Positions 59,882-64,000 of a stretch of DNA of 64,000 nt are shown piece after piece (position 1 is the stretch's first letter; every line of letters starts with the position of its first letter). Made by a program: the position numbers and the translations under genes. A model generated the notes under the pieces. That model ran no database searches and had not been told where the DNA came from. It saw only the letters and a program-made list of their open reading frames with translations. The stretch comes from Ichthyophthirius multifiliis (taxonomy: Eukaryota; Ciliophora; Oligohymenophorea; Hymenostomatida). Location: assembly GCF_000220395.1 (NCBI RefSeq), contig NW_004085988.1:186001-250000 (forward strand), read 5' to 3'.

Positions 59882-61443
59882 ATAAAAACACACTTAAAAT
59901 ATTATGTAATACTTTAATGTTTATAATAATTAATTGTAAATAATATTAAAAATTATTTATATATTAATGAAATAGATTTTCTTATATATTATATTATAAA
60001 GTATAAATTATATATTATTTTATAATTAATTATTTAATCTTAATTACATATGTATTAATTATAATTTTTATTATAATTAAAAAATATAAATCTATTTATT
60101 TTATATATTAAAAAATAATTTAATTAATAGTATTTTTATAATAAAGTAATAAATTTTATCTAATCATATATTAAAATAATTTTTACAAAATACGTTCTAT
60201 TAAATTATTTTATATATTAATTTACATTATTACATTATTTTAATTTTATTTAACATAATTTATTTAAATATAATTTTATTTTTATTCTATTTACTTATTT
60301 TAATCTTTATATTTTAACTATTATATACTAAATATATTTTTTTACATAAACTTTTAATTTTTAATTTTTTATCTTGCTTTTAATATTTGATATTTTATAA
60401 AAATATTCACATTTGATTTTTAATAAGATAAAACTATTTTTAATAATTTATATATCAAAAAATAACTATATAAAAATAAACTTATACAATCTGATGTTTG
60501 TGTTTAAAAAAATTATAAATATTCTTTAACTTTTTTATAGCAACTTAATATATTTTAATTTTCCTTTAATTTTATATAAATAAAAAAAATTATATTCTTT
60601 AAATTAAATATTTAATAAATTTAGTTATAAATATTTAATTATATTATTTATTTTAATTTAATTAATAATTTCGACGATTACAAAATTAAATCATAATATT
60701 TCCACATTATTCATAGTTTTGTTTATTTTTAATTTAATTTTATTTTGATGAAAAAATGCTTTTTTAAAAATAAATATATTATTTAATAATTTAATAAATG
60801 AATTAAAATTAAGTAATAATAATAATTTAAATATTTAAAGTTATAATTATTTATTTTTATAAATAAATAAAAATTATTTATAATATTTTATTTATGAAAT
60901 AAATTAATTTTTTTGCTTTGATATAATAGAAAATGAAATTTCTTCGAATTTAAATATTAATTTAAAAATAATATAAATTATTATATTTAATTAAAGTTTT
61001 CTATTTGTTACTTTATTTTAAAATTTTGTTTTATTTTTCCGTTAATTTTTTTTAAAAAAAGCTTATTCAAAAAAAAATTTTATTATATATGTTTTCTCAT
61101 ATTTTTTATTGTTTATTTTTTTCTTTAAAATATATTTATTATTACATCAATTATTATTTTTAAAAACTTAATAAAAATAATATATAAATTATCGAAAATA
61201 TTTAAATTTTCCGATAAAAATATTTTATTATTATTATTATATTTTAATCTTTTTTATAATTTCAAAATTTGTAAAATTTTTAAAAATATACTAAAAAATT
61301 ATTTTTTAAAAAATATATATGTAAAATGCTCTTTAATTAATATTTTTATTTAAAATAAATAATCTATTTATTAAAAACTAGAATTATCATTAATATTTGC
61401 ATTAAATATAATTTTTTTATATAATTATTTTGTAAATTATCAA
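59882..61443. other. Intergenic, extremely AT-rich
   Basis: About 1.56 kb between convergent genes with hardly any G or C. No gene, repeat array or RNA seen. Confidence 0.55.
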
Positions 61444-61975
61444 TCAAAAAATAAATATATAAATAATTATAGTTTCTATATAATTTAAATTAGAAAAGTA
61501 AAATATATATACTTATTCCTATTTAATGAATCCTCCTGTTTTACTACGACGGTCATCATCTAAAACATAATAAAAAAGTTTAAGTGGATCTAAAATTGAA
61601 TAAAAAAGAACTAGCGACATAAAAATAAATTAAAGAAGGGCCAGCGGATCTAAATCTTTATAAAAAACTATAATAATGAATGCCAACAAATAAATAGCCT
61701 TTAATAAATAAAACTCAATTCCTACAATAAATAATATAAATAATATCCCAAATTTTTTTGAATTAATTCCTTAAATCCATTTGGAATAAAAAGAGAAATA
61801 AATTGCAGAAAAAGCTTATCTTTTCGGAATTTAAGGAAATTAAGAATTATTAAATATTGAGTACCTTTAAACTTCTATTAATTTCTTTTTATAATTTTAT
61901 TAATGTAAAAATTATAATATTATATCTTTAAACCGAAAATTAATAAATTATGCATTTTTTACTATATAAATTATT
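61444..61975 (-). CDS. Small multipass membrane protein, unknown
   Basis: On the minus strand a continuous frame reads KRQAFSAIYFSFYSKWIQGI, then hydrophobic helices (FGILFILFIVGIEFYLLKA, IYLLAFIIIVFY, LALLQFIFMSLVLFYSIL) joined by short loops with DLDPLA and LDPLKLFYYV, and a basic cytosolic end DDDRRSKTGGFIKQE. Stop TGA 61444-61446. The start is unresolved: the frame is open up to about 61975 and an ATG at about 61954 would need splicing. The protein could be a small ER/Golgi membrane protein; the family is not recognised. Confidence 0.5.
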
Positions 61976-62008
61976 TTAAAATACTTTTTTTAAATTTTAG
62001 GTGATAAT

Positions 62009-62480
62009 ATGCCTTCTATAAATGATATAAAAAACAAAATTAAATAAGATAATATAAAAGACATAACCTAATATTAGCTTCTTAAAATCATTAGTTATAT
62101 AAAAAAAATTCTAGTTAATTTACCATAAAAGAAGTTGAATAATTAAATACTAAATTGTAAATATATAATTTATAATTATTTTATTTTAAATTTAGATATA
62201 TTTAATTAATAAAAAAAATAGTGTATTTGATAACTTGAATATTGATTAAATTAAATTTTTTGAAAGTGAATGGATAAAAGTAGATATAAAGAAGATAGGA
62301 TATATTGAGAAATAATAAGCTAACATTATTGTACAAAATATTATGAAGAAATATGTCAAAAAATATTAAAAATATTATAAATATATAAAAATATTTTTTT
62401 ACTTAAAATTATTAAATAAAGTATTCAAAAGCTTTTCATATATAAAAATTAAGACTAGAAATATCTAATATAGAAAATGA
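62009..62480 (+). CDS. Small helical protein, unknown
   Basis: ATG 62009 (MPSINDIKNKIKQDN) and a helical first exon (DITQYQLLKIISYIKK), an intron at about 62158-62201 (GTAAATATAT to AAATTTAG), then NSVFDNLNIDQIKFFESEW, IKVDIKKIGYIEKQQANIIV and a Lys/Tyr-rich end, TGA 62478-62480. After ISYIKK the frame is ambiguous at an A8 run: a one-base change gives the more natural NSSQFTIKEVEQLNTKL. No family recognised. Confidence 0.45.
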
Positions 62481-63023
62481 ATATATTTCATTTTAATAAT
62501 TTACTAATCTTGTTACTTATTTTATTTTTAAATATTAAATTAAAATGAAATAAAAATTTGCTTGCAAGTGTATTATTTTTTGATAAATTTTTGCTTTTAT
62601 AGGCTTATAAATTCAACTAAATTTTTTAATAATTTGAAGTAAAAATTATATATTAAATTAATTAAAATATAATATTTTATTTAAATTAAGATTTTTTAAA
62701 ATATATATTATATTTTTTTTTGGTAAAAAATAATTTAAATTATATATTTGTTAATTTTTTTCTTTTTATCAGATATTTTTTATTCTTTTAACCATTGTTA
62801 TTAAATATTAATAATTATTTTTTCTTTTAAGTTAAAGTTTTTTAAATAAATGAATTTTCTAAAGTAAATAAAAAATAAATTTTAAAATATAATATATTCA
62901 TTATAATTATATTAATTTTTTTAATTAAAAGATTTCCTTAGTTTATATTATGTTTTTTAATCAAAAAAAAAAGCAAATAAAGTATATATTTATATTTTTT
63001 CAAAGAAAATAAATTATATTTAT
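62481..63023. other. Intergenic, AT-only
   Basis: A 543-bp convergent spacer; nothing seen. Confidence 0.5.
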
Positions 63024-64000
63024 TCATTTTTTAATATTCATTTTTTCTAATTAACTTATCATAATTTCTTTTTCTTAATCTAACTAAATATTTTTATTTC
63101 TAATTTATTCCATTTCTGTAAAATTAACTTCTTAATCTTTTAAACTGGCTATTTTGTTTTCTAATTCTTCAATTTTATTTTTATAATACATATCCTACTC
63201 TTTCTTTTTTTTATCAAATATTTATTATTAACTTAATTTTTGATTTTCATATTATTTTTTACATTCTGATTCTACTTTTTTAACTAATTCTAATTTTTGC
63301 TTATTTTAAAAAATTATAAATATAATAATTTTCTATTCTTTAAAATACTTGCTTAAGGTAATATAATTAATCTTCTAATTTTTCTTTTTAAGAAATTTAT
63401 TAATGTATAGATTTTCTAGAATTTTAAACATTTTAAATAACAGTACTTGAATTAAGATTTATAATTTTATTGAGAATTTCGTTTAGATTCTATTATTCTG
63501 AATTTGAAATAATAATTTAATTTTATAATTCTTGAAACTAAGGAATTTATTTTTGTAAGTTTTAAAACTCAATAAAATTGCTAAATTTTCCTATTTCTTC
63601 TTATTATTGAAAAATAGATTATTTTTAAACTAAAATATCTTCATAAATTTGATTAATCTGTTATTTTAATTAAGCAATTTAGATATCTAAAAATCCTACT
63701 TTTTCTTAATTTAAAAGTATTTATTTGATTGCTTCATCTTGAATTTTTAATTATTAGTTTTTTTCAGCTTTTATTTCTTTAAGGTGATTAATAAATTATT
63801 TATTTTCTTAAATTAAGTTTTGTAAATTTTCACATTTTATCATATCTCCTACACTTATATATGTTTTTAAAGAATAAGGAGTATCATAATCATTTATAGT
63901 ATAATCTTTATTTATCAAATAAAATTTTTTCATTTTAATAATGCTTTCTTATAACTCCTCAATTTCTTAAATAAGATTGCATTTTTTTACTATAGACAAT
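63024..64000 (-). CDS. Coiled-coil protein, 3' part (partial)
   Basis: The minus strand is coding from the window edge: CNLIQEIEELQESIIKMKKF, NDYDTPYSLKTYISVGDM, then coiled coil (QNLIQENKQFINHLKEIKAE, LEDQLYYLKQVFQRI). A short intron near 63303-63345 joins to QKLELVKKVESECKKQ and IEELENKIASLKDQEV, ending QLEKMNIKK, TGA 63026-63024. The 5' end lies beyond the window. Nearly continuous heptads suggest a long filamentous or tethering protein; family unknown. Confidence 0.65.

Overview
The window is nuclear DNA from a ciliate that reads TAA and TAG as glutamine and uses TGA as its only stop. Every recognisable gene is full of in-frame TAA/TAG at positions where relatives carry Gln, and each ends at TGA. 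Base composition is extremely AT-rich. Introns are short, mostly about 35-65 bp, start GTAA/GTAT and end in AG. Together these point to an oligohymenophorean such as Ichthyophthirius or a Tetrahymena relative, probably the macronuclear genome. A standard-code ORF scan therefore misses almost every gene; the models here were read by eye with the ciliate code. Introns were placed only where GT..AG boundaries restored a frame, so inner exon edges are approximate.

Layout. 0-7.3 kb: the 3' end of an unknown gene, a minus-strand coiled-coil gene and a plus-strand dynamin-related GTPase. 7.5-19.9 kb: one giant minus-strand gene for a HUWE1/Tom1/UPL-type HECT ubiquitin ligase with UBA, acidic, poly-Asn and poly-Gln segments. 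20.7-27.4 kb: a ferredoxin-like mitochondrial protein with an expanded cluster loop, a coiled-coil gene, a secreted PSI-like protein with a huge acidic tail, and a multipass membrane protein. 27.6-35.2 kb: a possible mitochondrial leader-bearing ORF, an i-AAA/FtsH-type mitochondrial metalloprotease, a Sey1/RHD3 ER-fusion GTPase and a small N-acylated protein. 36.6-45.7 kb: two minus-strand coiled-coil genes (one with repeated F-x-P-x-I-N motifs), a large N-acylated MORN-repeat protein and a small single-TM protein. 46.7-59.9 kb: a stand-alone ubiquitin-like protein, a TBC Rab-GAP, two unknown genes, a YIPF6-type Yip1 protein head-to-head with a Rab32-like GTPase, a Sac1 phosphoinositide phosphatase and an FCP1/SCP-type phosphatase. 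61.4-64 kb: a membrane protein, a small unknown and the 3' part of another coiled-coil gene.

Functionally the window is rich in endomembrane genes (dynamin, Sey1, TBC, YIPF6, Rab, Sac1) and ubiquitin genes (HECT ligase, Ubl), with two or more mitochondrial genes. There is no sign of operons; spacers are AT-only sequence with microsatellites. I saw no rRNA, tRNA, CRISPR array, transposon or telomere repeat. Several conserved genes change frame by one base exactly at poly-A runs, which more likely reflects homopolymer length errors in the assembly than biology.
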